DNA of 49,404 nucleotides from Gammaproteobacteria bacterium (GCA_015491735.1 WFVH01000030.1:1-49404), one strand, 5' to 3'; shown: positions 17,155-27,365, counted from the stretch's first letter. A program made the numbers and translations. The notes: generated by a model not told the origin, from the sequence alone.

Positions 17155-18489
17155 TTAACCCTCTTTTCCATAACGGCTTTCAACTACCAACGCTTTAATG
17201 TTTTTTTCCGACAGACAATTCTTCAAAAGAAGATTGATGTTTTCAACGGTTTTTTCAACGTGATGAACTACCGGCGTGCGCAACTCGATACTTTGAAACA
17301 ACGCCATCTCTCCGCGGAAAGGAAAAACAATCTCATCCAGCCGAATGGTTTCAATATCTCTTGCAGGAAGCCAACCAGCCGGTTCCCCGGCGCAAACAGT
17401 GAGCAACCGGTGTTTTTCAAGCTGCTGCAGCACCCCGTTTAGCCATGTTTCGGAAACCCCCAGCACACTGGAAAGCCGCTCAGTCGTCCAGGGGGGGGTA
17501 TTGCGATAAAAGTTATCCGCAACAAGCGCCATGGCCAGCAGGGCCAACTGCTCCCTTGGGGGGCCACCACACCCCTCGCTGCCAACCTCTTTCCGGATGA
17601 CTCCCGGGTTTTGTATATAGTAAGCCGTTTGTGCTCCAATCAGCACAATCAACCAGTTCAGGTACAACCAGATAAAAAAAGTAATCAAAATGGCAAAACT
17701 GGAGTAGATGGCGGCATAGTTGGTCGAAGACGCGACAAACGAGGTGAATCCCCAACCGCTCAGTTGCCACAGAATGCCAGCAAACAGCGCACCACCCAAT
17801 GCAGCACTCAATTTGACTTTGGTATTTGGAATGAGCACATAGATAAATGCAAATGCCAATATGGTTAGTAGTTTTGGAGTTGTTTTTCCAGCAAAATAGA
17901 GGACACTGCCAAACGGCTCCATGGTCAAAATCTGCTGTACAACAGTGGTGCTCATCAATGATGTACTCAAGCCGACCGCCGAGAACATCAACACGGGGCC
18001 GATCAAGATCACGCTCAAATAATCACTGAACCGGCGTCCAAAACTGCGATTTTCCTTTACTCTCCATGTGAAGTTGAAAGATTTTTCTATTTTATTTACC
18101 AGGCTGATTACCGTATAGAAAAGCATTGCCAGCCCGACTGATCCCAGCACCCCCACCTTCATGTTTCCTACAAAAACGATGATGTTGTTGGCAACTTCCA
18201 CGCCTTTTGGACCGAGTGGTTCAAGAAACTGCAACAATAGCGGCTCAAGCTGATTGTATACACCAAACGCCTGTAGCACGGAAAAGCTTACCGCCAGAAA
18301 GGGAACCAGCGAAAGCAACGTGGTATAGGATAGGCTTGACGCCCGCAACGTAAGTTGACCCTGAAGAATGTCGCGGCCCAATGCGTAGAAAATACGCAGT
18401 AACCGCACCATATACCGTTTGAGAGAAGAGTTACCTCTGGATGATTCCCCCCAGATAAAGGAGTCTATCTTTTGCGAAGAAAGGGCCAT
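17155..18489 (-). CDS. YihY/BrkB-family inner-membrane protein with C-terminal extension
   Basis: This protein has the YihY (formerly RNase BN/BrkB) membrane domain of six helices: LRASSLSYTTLLSLVPFLAV (helix 1 signature), VGVLGSVGLAMLFYTVISLV, KTTPKLLTILAFAFIYVLIP, ALFAGILWQLSGWGF and YAAIYSSFAILITFFIWLYL. A cytoplasmic extension of about 130 residues carries a helix-turn-helix-like segment (TERLSSVLGVSETWLNGVL), as in many longer YihY proteins. An in-frame codon at 18522 exists, but ATG at 18489 shares a base with the RND stop (TGATG), so coupling decides the start. Family function is unproven; RNase BN activity was reassigned to another protein. Confidence 0.85.
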   Translation of the reverse strand: MALSSQKIDSFIWGESSRGNSSLKRYMVRLLRIFYALGRDILQGQLTLRASSLSYTTLLSLVPFLAVSFSVLQAFGVYNQLEPLLLQFLEPLGPKGVEVANNIIVFVGNMKVGVLGSVGLAMLFYTVISLVNKIEKSFNFTWRVKENRSFGRRFSDYLSVILIGPVLMFSAVGLSTSLMSTTVVQQILTMEPFGSVLYFAGKTTPKLLTILAFAFIYVLIPNTKVKLSAALGGALFAGILWQLSGWGFTSFVASSTNYAAIYSSFAILITFFIWLYLNWLIVLIGAQTAYYIQNPGVIRKEVGSEGCGGPPREQLALLAMALVADNFYRNTPPWTTERLSSVLGVSETWLNGVLQQLEKHRLLTVCAGEPAGWLPARDIETIRLDEIVFPFRGEMALFQSIELRTPVVHHVEKTVENINLLLKNCLSEKNIKALVVESRYGKEG

Positions 18490-21400
18490 CAGATACCTGT
18501 TTTTTTTCCAATCAGTATACAAAACAGGCGCTTTAAATCAAATGAAACCGCCAGGATTGCGGGTATGGCAAACAGTGTGATAACGGTGGCAAATGCCAGC
18601 CCGGAAGAGAGGGCAAGGGCCAGGGGAGAAACAAACGGGTCCATCCCTCCCCAACCGTAGGCGGTCGGCAACAATCCCAGAACGGTGGTTGCCGCAGTCA
18701 ATATGACAGCCCGCAACCGGCGTCTTCCGGCCAGAATAATCGCTTCCCGCCAGACCACCCCCTGTTCAATGGCCCGTTGTACGAACACCAACAGCACCAA
18801 TGCGCTGTTGACCACCACGCCGGATAGAGCCACCATTCCCATCAGAGCGAAAAATGAGAGTGGCATGGGTTTCCACAGCAGATCGTGCAGGTAGAAACTC
18901 ACGACGATACCGATCGTGCCGAAAGGTATCGCCAACAGAACAATCAGCGGATACCCCAGGTTGTTGAACTGGATGGCAAGAATGAAGAATATTCCAATGA
19001 CGGCGAATACAAAGGAAAACATCAAGTCGCGCACCGACTCTTCATTTTTCTCCTCTTCACCACCATAGTTGACTGCGATCTGGCCTCTTTCGTCACCCAG
19101 CCACTGCGGTTCATTTTCCTTCACCAACCGGTTGATTTCGACACTCGTAAGCTGGTCGGTATCGATGTTCGCTGTCACCGTCACCACCCGGATCCCCCCT
19201 TTATGGCGGATCGTAGAGTACCCCGGCAGCGTTTCAAACCGGGCGATCTTCTCCAGGGGAACTTGCCCGCCATGCTGATTCGGGATCTCGACTTTTTTCA
19301 CCTCTTCCAACTGTTTTTTTCCATACCCGGGAAAGTGAATGGTAACATCGACCTCCTCCGTACCCCGCCGCACAGTGGAGACTGTCAACCCATCGACGGC
19401 CGCCCGCAAATGAGTCGCTGCTGTGGCCAGATTGACGCCGGCATAGGCGGCCAATGTTCTGTCCAGAACGATACGCAGCTCGTCATCACCCCGCTGCAAG
19501 CCACTCTCCACCGAGGTGACACCCTCCACACGTTCAAGAAATGCCATCAGACTCCGGGCCGCTGCCTCGCCGGCTTTGCTGTCATTACTGCTGATTTCCA
19601 CCTCCAGCGGACGACCGGTGGGTGGGCCACCCTTTATTTCGGTAAAAGCAATCTTCAGATCGTTAAACAGTGGCGGAACAGTTTTAGCCAGGTTGTGCAT
19701 GTCATCCATGGCGTCATGTTCAGGGCGAGAAACCGATGGCGTGTAGAGAACCCGTATCTGTCCATAACGGGAACCGCGCTGAGTCAGCGGATCGCCCGCG
19801 TCAAGCGCGATCTGTCCGGTAGTGATAATGGTCGCATCGAGATATTGCGGATCGATACTCTCGCGGACTTTTTGATCGACTTTCAGCAGCTTGTCCCGCA
19901 TCTCTTCAAGCGTAATCCCCGAGGGGGCGGTAATGCGCAGTATGTATTGATCCACGCCGGCTGGCGGAAAGAGCTGAAATGACATATGGTTCTTTGCCAA
20001 CCACAAGCTTCCTGCCAGCATGGCGATGGAAAGAATCAACGTCAGCCAGCGCAGCTTGATGGCTAATCTCAACAGCTTTGCGTAACCGTTCTCCAAGGCG
20101 ACAATCCAGGCGCGCTCCTGCACCTTTTTGGCTGGATTGGCAATATGCGCTACATGGCTGGGAAGAATAAAAAAGGACTCCAGAAGTGAAAGAAACAGCA
20201 TCAAAATCACCACGACAGGAATGGCAACGATAAACTTTCCGATAATTCCACTCATGAACAGCAGCGGCAGAAAGGCCACAATAGTGGTGGCCACAGTGGT
20301 GGTGACCGGACCAATCAGCTCCATGGCTCCTTTCACCGCCGCTTTCAGCGGTTTCATTCCCTTTTCCATGTGGTAGGTGATGTTTTCACCAATGATGATA
20401 GCGTCATCGACCATCATTCCCAACACCATGATAAAACCCAGCATGGAGATAAGATTAAGCGTAACGCCTGACAAATAGAGTATATACAGGCCACCAAAAA
20501 AGATTATGGGCAATCCCCAGGTGGTGGTGATGGCGACGGAAGGGCGCAAAAAAAGGAACAGTGACAAAAACACCAGTACGATGCCCGCTGCACCATTGTT
20601 GGTCAAAACCCCCAGGCGCATGCGGGTAAAACGGGAAAAATCCTCAAAAGTTTCAATTTGGATCTGTTCGCCATAGATCGCCGGCACCTGATCCAGATAG
20701 CTCCGCAGTGTATCGACGACATCGATAATGTCCGCATCTGTTTTTTTCAGGATGATCATGCTCAGTGCGGTTTCACCGCTCACATTGTACAGGATGTGCG
20801 CATCCGCCAATGTCTCCTCGATTCGGGCAATGTCGCCAAGACGCAATATGTCTCCGCGATCATTTGCGCGTAGAACAAGGCTGGCTATGTCCTCTGCACT
20901 GCTGAACTCGCCGACCACCCGCAACGCTTTCTGTCCGCTGTGCGTATCCAGCTCGCCAAGGGGGGCATTGATGTTCCAGCCGCGCAGCAACTCGCTAACC
21001 TCGGCAATGGAGACGCGCTGACGATGCATCTTTTGCGGATCGACGATCACGCGAAACTCGGCCTTGCGGTCACCGGGAATCTGCACCATTGCCACTCCAT
21101 CCAGATTGAGCAGATCCTGCTCAATCTGATCACCCAGCCGTTTCAATTCCAGGGGTGAAACAGGCGCCGAAACAGCCAGGCGAATCACGGGAAACACGGA
21201 ACCGTCGATCTCCAGGACATAGGGCTGCCGTGGCAGATCATCCGGCAGTTCTGCGCGGTCCACAGCCAGCTGGACAGCACTGACGATGCGATCCCGGTTA
21301 GTGGCATCGGGATCCAGATCCAGCGTGATGGTTCCCGAACCGGGAAATGACACCGAGACCATCTTGTCGATTCCGTTCAACGCCTTGATCTCCTGCTCGA

Positions 21401-21602
21401 TGGGTGTGATCACCAACTGCTCTATCTCTTCCGGCGTGGCACCGGGGTAGGTCACTCCAATTTGAATTTGATCGAGATTGACGTTGGGAAAGGCCTCACG
21501 GTTTATCTCGAATACCGCAAACAGCCCAAGCAGCATGATTCCGATGGAGATCAGATTGACCAACAGGCCCCGCTCGACAAAAAAACGGATTATATTCGTC
21601 AC
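18489..21602 (-). CDS. RND efflux pump inner-membrane subunit
   Basis: This 1037-residue protein is of the AcrB/HAE superfamily, with twelve expected helices and two large periplasmic domains. It starts MTNIIRFFVERGLLVNLISI and shows the early GVTYPGATPEEIEQLVITPI block. The proton-relay helix 4 has LGMMVDDAIIIGENI with Asp399-Asp400, and the C-terminal bundle has PLSFFALMGMVALSGVVVNSAL. The pump exports small molecules by proton antiport. Its start overlaps the stop of the outer-membrane factor gene (ATGA) and its stop overlaps the YihY start. No membrane-fusion (adaptor) gene is present in this operon, which is unusual for a tripartite pump; substrate unknown. Confidence 0.92.
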   Translation of the reverse strand: MTNIIRFFVERGLLVNLISIGIMLLGLFAVFEINREAFPNVNLDQIQIGVTYPGATPEEIEQLVITPIEQEIKALNGIDKMVSVSFPGSGTITLDLDPDATNRDRIVSAVQLAVDRAELPDDLPRQPYVLEIDGSVFPVIRLAVSAPVSPLELKRLGDQIEQDLLNLDGVAMVQIPGDRKAEFRVIVDPQKMHRQRVSIAEVSELLRGWNINAPLGELDTHSGQKALRVVGEFSSAEDIASLVLRANDRGDILRLGDIARIEETLADAHILYNVSGETALSMIILKKTDADIIDVVDTLRSYLDQVPAIYGEQIQIETFEDFSRFTRMRLGVLTNNGAAGIVLVFLSLFLFLRPSVAITTTWGLPIIFFGGLYILYLSGVTLNLISMLGFIMVLGMMVDDAIIIGENITYHMEKGMKPLKAAVKGAMELIGPVTTTVATTIVAFLPLLFMSGIIGKFIVAIPVVVILMLFLSLLESFFILPSHVAHIANPAKKVQERAWIVALENGYAKLLRLAIKLRWLTLILSIAMLAGSLWLAKNHMSFQLFPPAGVDQYILRITAPSGITLEEMRDKLLKVDQKVRESIDPQYLDATIITTGQIALDAGDPLTQRGSRYGQIRVLYTPSVSRPEHDAMDDMHNLAKTVPPLFNDLKIAFTEIKGGPPTGRPLEVEISSNDSKAGEAAARSLMAFLERVEGVTSVESGLQRGDDELRIVLDRTLAAYAGVNLATAATHLRAAVDGLTVSTVRRGTEEVDVTIHFPGYGKKQLEEVKKVEIPNQHGGQVPLEKIARFETLPGYSTIRHKGGIRVVTVTANIDTDQLTSVEINRLVKENEPQWLGDERGQIAVNYGGEEEKNEESVRDLMFSFVFAVIGIFFILAIQFNNLGYPLIVLLAIPFGTIGIVVSFYLHDLLWKPMPLSFFALMGMVALSGVVVNSALVLLVFVQRAIEQGVVWREAIILAGRRRLRAVILTAATTVLGLLPTAYGWGGMDPFVSPLALALSSGLAFATVITLFAIPAILAVSFDLKRLFCILIGKKTGI

Positions 21603-23014
21603 CGGTAGAGTTTCCCGCGCAGCAGCGCCAGTCGTGCATATCTCTCCAGTAACGCGACGCGTTGTTGATGCAATGCCAGCTCGGCGGCCTGCAACTCCGC
21701 TTCGTGCTGCAACAACTGATTGGTGTCGAGACGCGCACTCCGGTACAGGCGTTCCGACTCCCGGTATTTGAGCGTTTCACTCTCCAGGCGTCGCCGGTAA
21801 CTTTCGACCGTTTTTTGGTTCTCCACTATCTCGGCTACCAGACTGGAGAGCCGGTAGCGCAACTGATAACGTACACTTTCCATCTCCTGTATCACCCGTT
21901 CCCGTTCCAGTCTGGCTTGATAGAGCGCCGCATCAAATCCACGGCGTTCGAGTCCCCGTTGATACTCGATGGAGACGCCACCCGCCCAATCGGCGCTGTT
22001 TACCGACCCTTTGCCGCTGTCACCTGCCAGATTGCGCACGCCGGCGGAAACGACCAGATCCAGCATGTCCTTGCGCCTGTTACGCTGTTGCTCAATCAAG
22101 GCGTCGGCAATCTCCAAACGCCCCCGGCCCCGCATCAGCGCAGGACTGAAAGATTGCGCATCGATGAAAAACGGCTCCATATCGGCGACCGTTACGGCGG
22201 GTTTGTGCAGTGACGGCGACAAACGGATATCGTTGTTCCAGGGCTGTCCAACAAGACGGTTGAGCATGATCCGTTGCTGCTTCCAAACCAACTGCAGCGA
22301 ATGATAGGCCGCCTGCTCCGCCCGAAGCCGGGCTTTCGTCTGAAGCTGATCTTTTTTTTCGGACAATCCCAGTTCGACTCTTTCATTCACATATTTTTCG
22401 AGACGCCGGGCCCGCTCGATGGCAAGCCGGCTGTTGTCGATACGATAGCGGGTAGACAGGGCGGCATAGAACAGATCGATTGCCTGCGATGCCAGCTGCT
22501 CTCGCTGCTCCTTGCGATTGGCTTCAGCAATCTCCACCTGTTTTCCGGCAATGATCAGATTTTGATTGAGATCGGGGTTTCCGTTATCTCGCCAAAACGG
22601 CTTGCGGTAGTTTAAATCGATATTAATGGTACTGGCCGGGTTGGGGTATCCGGGAAAAAATGACCCACCCGAATTGTCCTCCCGCCGGTAAGAGGTGGAC
22701 AAGCCAATACGCTCACCCGTTCTTAACGTCCGCTTCAACTCTCCCGCCACGGAAAAATTGTCACTGGGCGTCCCGATAAAAGAGAGGTCCCGCGAGTAGC
22801 CACTTTTCCCTGACAGAACGAAACCTGTCTGACTCTCGATTTGCGGCAACTCCTGGCGCACATGTTCCACATTGAGATCGGCCAGTTTCAGATCCGGAAA
22901 GTGCTCCAGTGTTTGCTCTACAAGCTGAGGAAGCGTCATTTCATCCAGGGCCGGTGAAACGGCAGGGAACGCCAGCAGCCAGACGAAAAACAGAAAAATA
23001 TGAATTTGATTCAC
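21599..23014 (-). CDS. outer-membrane efflux (TolC-superfamily) protein
   Basis: This 471-residue protein has a signal peptide (about 1-22, ending AVSPALD) and the two-repeat helical architecture of outer-membrane factors. Examples are the N-terminal MTLPQLVEQTLEHFPDLKLADLNVEHV segment, long helices rich in Gln, Glu and Arg, and the C-terminal ESERLYRSARLDTNQLLQHE heptads. It is first in an operon with the RND pump (4-base overlap) and YihY. It is much diverged from the classical TolC encoded at 47795-49099. Together with the pump it would form an envelope-spanning exporter if an adaptor is supplied from elsewhere. Confidence 0.87.
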   Translation of the reverse strand: MNQIHIFLFFVWLLAFPAVSPALDEMTLPQLVEQTLEHFPDLKLADLNVEHVRQELPQIESQTGFVLSGKSGYSRDLSFIGTPSDNFSVAGELKRTLRTGERIGLSTSYRREDNSGGSFFPGYPNPASTINIDLNYRKPFWRDNGNPDLNQNLIIAGKQVEIAEANRKEQREQLASQAIDLFYAALSTRYRIDNSRLAIERARRLEKYVNERVELGLSEKKDQLQTKARLRAEQAAYHSLQLVWKQQRIMLNRLVGQPWNNDIRLSPSLHKPAVTVADMEPFFIDAQSFSPALMRGRGRLEIADALIEQQRNRRKDMLDLVVSAGVRNLAGDSGKGSVNSADWAGGVSIEYQRGLERRGFDAALYQARLERERVIQEMESVRYQLRYRLSSLVAEIVENQKTVESYRRRLESETLKYRESERLYRSARLDTNQLLQHEAELQAAELALHQQRVALLERYARLALLRGKLYR

Positions 23015-23123
23015 TACCTGTGTTGAACTGGTTGAATTGAAATTATAGGCAGGGTGTCAATCTGGCAACAACATGTACCGCATTCAGCCGCCGCATGCCG
23101 ATCCGCTGGCTGCAACATATCAA

Positions 23124-23137
23124 AACGCAAATGCGTT
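23124..23137. promoter_or_regulatory. 14-bp palindrome between divergent efflux operon and folD
   Basis: AACGCA and TGCGTT flank a central AA, giving a perfect inverted repeat in the 218-base divergent region. AT-rich sequence (TGATAATATAAATG, 23153-23166) nearby could be a -10 region for folD. The regulator is unknown and the site may be chance. Confidence 0.3.
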
Positions 23138-23232
23138 CATAGCGCTCATTTGTGATAATATAAATGGTTTGGAATGGTGTAGACAAATTATTCCGGTGAC
23201 CTCCCTTAGGATTCTGAACAGCGCATAACCCC

Positions 23233-24093
23233 ATGACTGCCCAACTCATCGATGGAAAAACAATAGCACAAAAACTTCGTGAAAAGATAAAACAGCGCGT
23301 AGAAATACGCGTCGGCAAAGGGCTTAGGGCCCCGGGACTCGCGGTAATTCTGGTTGGAGACGATCCCGCATCGCAGATCTATGTTGGGCACAAGCGCAAA
23401 GCCTGCGAGGCTGCTGGCATCAAGTCACTCGCCTATGATCTCCCCGCGGATGTCTCTCAGCAGGATCTTCTCGAGCTTATCGACAAACTGAACTGCGCCC
23501 AGGAGATCGATGGTATTCTGGTTCAGCTCCCCCTGCCGGCGCATATCGACAGCGAGACCATTATTGAGCGTATCCACCCGGACAAGGATGTGGATGGATT
23601 TCATCCATACAATATTGGCAGATTGGCGCTGAGGCTACCTATCCTTCGCCCCTGTACGCCATACGGTGTGATGACGTTGTTGAAAAACATCGATCAACCC
23701 GTCCGGGGTCAACATGCTGTCGTGGTTGGGGCATCCAACATCGTCGGCCGCCCGATGAGTTTGGAGCTGCTGCTGGCCGGTTGCACTGTCACTGTATGTC
23801 ACCGTTTCACCAGGAATCTGGCGGCCGAAGTCGAGCGGGCCGATATCCTGGTGGTCGGCGTCGGCAAACCGGGGTTGATAAAGGGAGCCTGGATCAAACC
23901 GGGTTCCATTGTCATCGATGTTGGTATCAACCGCACTGCGTCGGGCAGGCTGGTGGGAGATGTCGAGTTCGAAAGTGCGCGAAACCGTGCTGGATGGATT
24001 ACTCCGGTACCGGGCGGTGTCGGACCAATGACGGTTGCTACGCTGTTACAGAATACGCTGTACGCAGCGGAAAAACTGCACAGCCTGGAGTAG
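23233..24093 (+). CDS. folD: bifunctional methylenetetrahydrofolate dehydrogenase/cyclohydrolase
   Basis: This 286-residue cytoplasmic enzyme interconverts methylene-, methenyl- and formyl-tetrahydrofolate with NADP. Clear blocks are [20 protein letters not shown] with the catalytic lysine region (YVGHKRKAC), [26 protein letters not shown], the nucleotide-binding [17 protein letters not shown] and the C-terminal [19 protein letters not shown]. Length is standard. It faces cysS tail-to-tail with a MITE inserted between them. FolD and GlyA (36148-37404) serve the same one-carbon pool. Confidence 0.97.
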   Translation: MTAQLIDGKTIAQKLREKIKQRVEIRVGKGLRAPGLAVILVGDDPASQIYVGHKRKACEAAGIKSLAYDLPADVSQQDLLELIDKLNCAQEIDGILVQLPLPAHIDSETIIERIHPDKDVDGFHPYNIGRLALRLPILRPCTPYGVMTLLKNIDQPVRGQHAVVVGASNIVGRPMSLELLLAGCTVTVCHRFTRNLAAEVERADILVVGVGKPGLIKGAWIKPGSIVIDVGINRTASGRLVGDVEFESARNRAGWITPVPGGVGPMTVATLLQNTLYAAEKLHSLE

Positions 24094-24123
24094 CGGAGTC
24101 CACCCAACCATTAATCGATTGTC

Positions 24124-24275
24124 ATAACTAATCAGCATAGTATGAAACAAGCCGGTAACTATTCAGATTGCCCCTGAAATTCGTCAGTTCAAGGCGAAAA
24201 ATGGGAGTTTACGCGTGTAAATGACCATTTTTCAACGCAGAAATGGCGGATTTCAGGGGTGAGCTGAATAGTTAC
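24124..24275 (+). repeat. MITE copy 2 (subfamily A), complete, 8-bp target duplication
   Basis: Full 152-bp element. Its left end reads ATAACTAATCAG, two changes from GTAACTATTCAG; the right end CTGAATAGTTAC is exact. Flanks are identical octamers CGATTGTC (24116-24123 and 24276-24283). It lies between the ends of folD and cysS, where its long hairpin could also terminate transcripts from both sides. Confidence 0.95.
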
Positions 24276-24305
24276 CGATTGTCTTGTTATTAGCAGGGAT
24301 TGGCA

Positions 24306-25712
24306 CTACTCTCTTCGCCAGCGGGTCACCCCGGCATCGTCCTCAAGAATAACACCTTTCGTCTTCAATGCATCACGGATCCGATCGGCTTCGGCCCACT
24401 GCTTCGCCTCACGGGCCCGGTTTCGGGCGGCTATCTGCTGTTCAATTTGCTCATCATCAAGTGCTGGGACTCCGACCACCCCACCATGCTGGAGGAAACG
24501 TTGCGGGGAGTTTTGTAACAGACCAAGCAGACCACCAAGCTGCCGCAAGATAGCGCCTTGCCGCACAGCCTCCGCTGTCTGTCCACCGCTTTGTAACCGG
24601 TTGATCTCTCTTGCCAGTTCAAACAGTACAGCCATGGCTTCCGGCGTATTGAAATCATCGTTCAGCGCAGCATAAAATCTTTGCGCCGTACTGTTTGAAA
24701 CAACATCACCCGGCTCCACCGGCAGATCCAGATCGCGCAGGGATGTATAGAGGGTGATCAGCGCCGCCCTGGCATTATCGAGCTGTTGATCGGAATAGTT
24801 CAAGGGGCTGCGGTAATGGCTGGCCAAAATAAAATAACGCACCACTTCCGCATCGTACTGCTGCAACACATCACGAATGGTAAAGAAGTTACCCAGCGAT
24901 TTGGACATTTTCTCGTCATCCACACGAACAAAACCGTTGTGCATCCAGTAGTTGACAAATTTACAACCGGTGGCTGCTTCGCTCTGCGCAATCTCGTTTT
25001 CATGATGGGGAAACTGCAGGTCCAGCCCCCCCCCGTGGATGTCGAAATGATCTCCCAGACAATGGGTCGACATGGCGGAGCATTCAATATGCCAGCCAGG
25101 GCGCCCCTTGCCCCAGGGAGAATCCCAACAGGGTTCCCCCGGTTTGGCCGCTTTCCATAATACAAAATCCAGCGGGTCATCCTTGGCCTCCTCTACCGCC
25201 ACCCTTTCTCCACTGCGCAGTTCGGCAATCCGCTTGCCGGAGAGCCTGCCGTAGGGTGAGAAGCGGCTGATGTCATAAAAAACATCGCCGTTGCTCCCCT
25301 TGTAGGCATACCCTTTCTCCATCAATATCTGGATCATGGAGATTATCTGCTCCATGGATGCGGTGGCCCGAGGCTCGCCGCTGGGCGGCCGGACACCCAG
25401 CGCCCGCGCATCCTCGTGCATGGCAGCGATAAAGTGGCTGGTCAGATCGGTATAGGTTTCACCCTTTTCCTGTGCACGCTTGATGATTTTGTCATCGATG
25501 TCGGTAACATTGCGCACATAGGTAACATGTTCGCCGCCATAGAGATGGCGCAGATAGCGATAGACCATATCAAACACCACCAGTACCCGGGCATGACCGA
25601 TATGGCAGTAATCATATACCGTCATCCCGCATACATACATGCGAACATTGTCCGCATCTATCGGTTTGAACAGCTCTTTCTTCCGGGTAAGGCTGTTATA
25701 AATATGCAACAT
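24306..25712 (-). CDS. cysS: cysteinyl-tRNA synthetase
   Basis: This 468-residue class I synthetase charges tRNA-Cys. The zinc ligand Cys28 lies in [10 protein letters not shown], the HIGH motif at 37-40 (HIGHAR) and KMSKS at about 266-270 ([11 protein letters not shown]). Further markers are WHIECSAMS and the [20 protein letters not shown] block that binds zinc and excludes serine. The C-terminal half has the usual DALR-type anticodon-binding helices. It lies 51 bases downstream of gltX on the same strand, so the two synthetase genes may share a transcript. Confidence 0.97.
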   Translation of the reverse strand: MLHIYNSLTRKKELFKPIDADNVRMYVCGMTVYDYCHIGHARVLVVFDMVYRYLRHLYGGEHVTYVRNVTDIDDKIIKRAQEKGETYTDLTSHFIAAMHEDARALGVRPPSGEPRATASMEQIISMIQILMEKGYAYKGSNGDVFYDISRFSPYGRLSGKRIAELRSGERVAVEEAKDDPLDFVLWKAAKPGEPCWDSPWGKGRPGWHIECSAMSTHCLGDHFDIHGGGLDLQFPHHENEIAQSEAATGCKFVNYWMHNGFVRVDDEKMSKSLGNFFTIRDVLQQYDAEVVRYFILASHYRSPLNYSDQQLDNARAALITLYTSLRDLDLPVEPGDVVSNSTAQRFYAALNDDFNTPEAMAVLFELAREINRLQSGGQTAEAVRQGAILRQLGGLLGLLQNSPQRFLQHGGVVGVPALDDEQIEQQIAARNRAREAKQWAEADRIRDALKTKGVILEDDAGVTRWRRE

Positions 25713-25763
25713 CGCGCTGGCTACCGGGGTCGTGTCCTCTCTCTGAGCAGGTGCAAAAGGGTG

Positions 25764-27179
25764 TCAACGGGTATTTACCCACTTCTCAAGGCGGCAACGT
25801 GCACGTTCGGTACCAAGCAGTGGCAGCAACCGCCCCATTTCCGGACCGTATCGTCTGCCCGTCAATGCCACTCTCAAAGGCATGAACAGTGCCTTTCCCT
25901 TGACAGCGCTGCGTTGGCCAATCTCACTGGCGAGCGCCTTGAAATCAGTCCCGTGCAACACCAGCGCCTCCAGCGCAAAACGAAAAAAATCTCCGTCGGC
26001 TCCCTGCACTATGGCTATCCCTTCGCTATCCAGCTCCAATTCGTTTTTGAAAATAATCTGCGCCCAATCCAGCGCATCTTCGGGCATCAAGATGTTGTCA
26101 CGCACCGCTTCGATGAATGATTCAGCCCTGCTCTCCGGCACAATGTCATGTACTCCGGATCCCGCCCAACTCCAAAGTTCACCGCTGTCTGCATGGCGAA
26201 TTGCCTCCCGTTGCCAGTAGAGCAGACGGGAATCATCGTAGGCAGCGGGTGCGCGAGACAGCTTGTCAATATCGAACTGCTCGGCCAGTTGCTGCAGATC
26301 GAGAAAATCATCATGACCATAATAGTGCCCCATGCGCGCCAGAAAATTGATAATCGCGCTGGCCAGAAACCCCGCCTCCCGCAGCGAAGCAACGCTGAGG
26401 CTGCCATGCCGTTTGGATAGTGGACTGTTGCCTTCCCCGGTAATCAGGGAGATATGGGCATACTGTGGGCGGGGAAGCTCAAGCGCCTCCAGCAGCAGTA
26501 GTTGCCGGGGGGTATTGGTCAAGTGATCCTCTCCGCGCACGACATGGCTGACCTTCATCAGCGCATCATCGACCGCGTTGGTGAAAAAAAATGCCGGCGC
26601 ACCATCTGCCCGACGAATGATGAAATCGCCGATCTCGTCCGTTTTAAAGTATTGTAATCCACGAACCAGATCCTTGAATTCGACGCTTCGCCCCCGGGGA
26701 ACCCGAAAACGCAGCGCGGGTTTGACGCCCCGGCTCAGCCATTTCTGCCGCTCATCCATGCTCAGCCGCGCGCATTTCCCACTGTATCTGGGCGGCTGGC
26801 CGGCATTGAGTTGCGCTTTCCGGGAAACAGCCAGCTCCTCGGAATTGCAGAAACAGGGATAAACCAGACCGGCCCGCTCCAAACGGGTGAAATACGCCTG
26901 ATAGATATCATTTCGCTGTGATTGCCGATAGGGTCCGTACTCCCCTCCCTCACCTTCACCCTCCTGCCACTCCAGCCCCAGCCAGCGCAGATCGACCTGG
27001 ATAGCGTGAATAAATGCTTCGCGGCTGCGCGATGCGTCAGTATCTTCAAACCGCAACAGAAACACACCGTCATGATGGCGTGCCAGCAGCAGGTTGAACA
27101 GCGCGGTTCGGGCATTTCCGAGGTGAATAGAACCCGTTGGACTGGGTGCAAAACGGCTTTTGACGACAGCAGGATGCAA
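25764..27179 (-). CDS. gltX: glutamyl-tRNA synthetase
   Basis: This 471-residue class I synthetase charges tRNA-Glu. It shows RFAPSPTGSIHLGNARTALF (HIGH-like HLGN at 19-22), the FEDTDASRSR block, the zinc-like CxC region shortened as in many proteobacteria, and a KMSKS equivalent SKRHGS at about 250. The start is TTG at 27179 with GGAG seven bases upstream; no better ATG exists upstream. It precedes cysS on the same strand. A subfamily-B MITE is inserted just upstream of the start region (27207-27358), probably between the gene and its promoter or forming part of it. Confidence 0.95.
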   Translation of the reverse strand: MHPAVVKSRFAPSPTGSIHLGNARTALFNLLLARHHDGVFLLRFEDTDASRSREAFIHAIQVDLRWLGLEWQEGEGEGGEYGPYRQSQRNDIYQAYFTRLERAGLVYPCFCNSEELAVSRKAQLNAGQPPRYSGKCARLSMDERQKWLSRGVKPALRFRVPRGRSVEFKDLVRGLQYFKTDEIGDFIIRRADGAPAFFFTNAVDDALMKVSHVVRGEDHLTNTPRQLLLLEALELPRPQYAHISLITGEGNSPLSKRHGSLSVASLREAGFLASAIINFLARMGHYYGHDDFLDLQQLAEQFDIDKLSRAPAAYDDSRLLYWQREAIRHADSGELWSWAGSGVHDIVPESRAESFIEAVRDNILMPEDALDWAQIIFKNELELDSEGIAIVQGADGDFFRFALEALVLHGTDFKALASEIGQRSAVKGKALFMPLRVALTGRRYGPEMGRLLPLLGTERARCRLEKWVNTR

Positions 27180-27206
27180 CTAATATCTCCGTGATAAACA
27201 ATCGAC

Positions 27207-27358
27207 GTAATTACTCGGCGAATTGCAAAATATTATGGTCACTGCTCAGCTTGCCCCAAAATCCGTCGGTTCAAGGCGGGAAATGCAGGTTCACGCATGT
27301 AAATTCCCCCTTTTTCAACGCGGAAATGGCAGATTTCGGGGGCAAGCTGAGTAACTAC
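27207..27358 (+). repeat. MITE copy 3 (subfamily B), complete, 8-bp target duplication
   Basis: Exactly 152 bp and collinear with subfamily A, but differing at roughly a quarter of positions by eye. The left end is GTAATTACTCGGC and the right end CTGAGTAACTAC. Flanking octamers CAATCGAC (27199-27206 and 27359-27366) are identical. The unchanged duplication beside a diverged body means this is a separate active subfamily, not a decayed A copy. The right duplication overlaps the stop codon of the DUF4412 gene. Confidence 0.9.
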
Positions 27359-27365
27359 CAATCGA

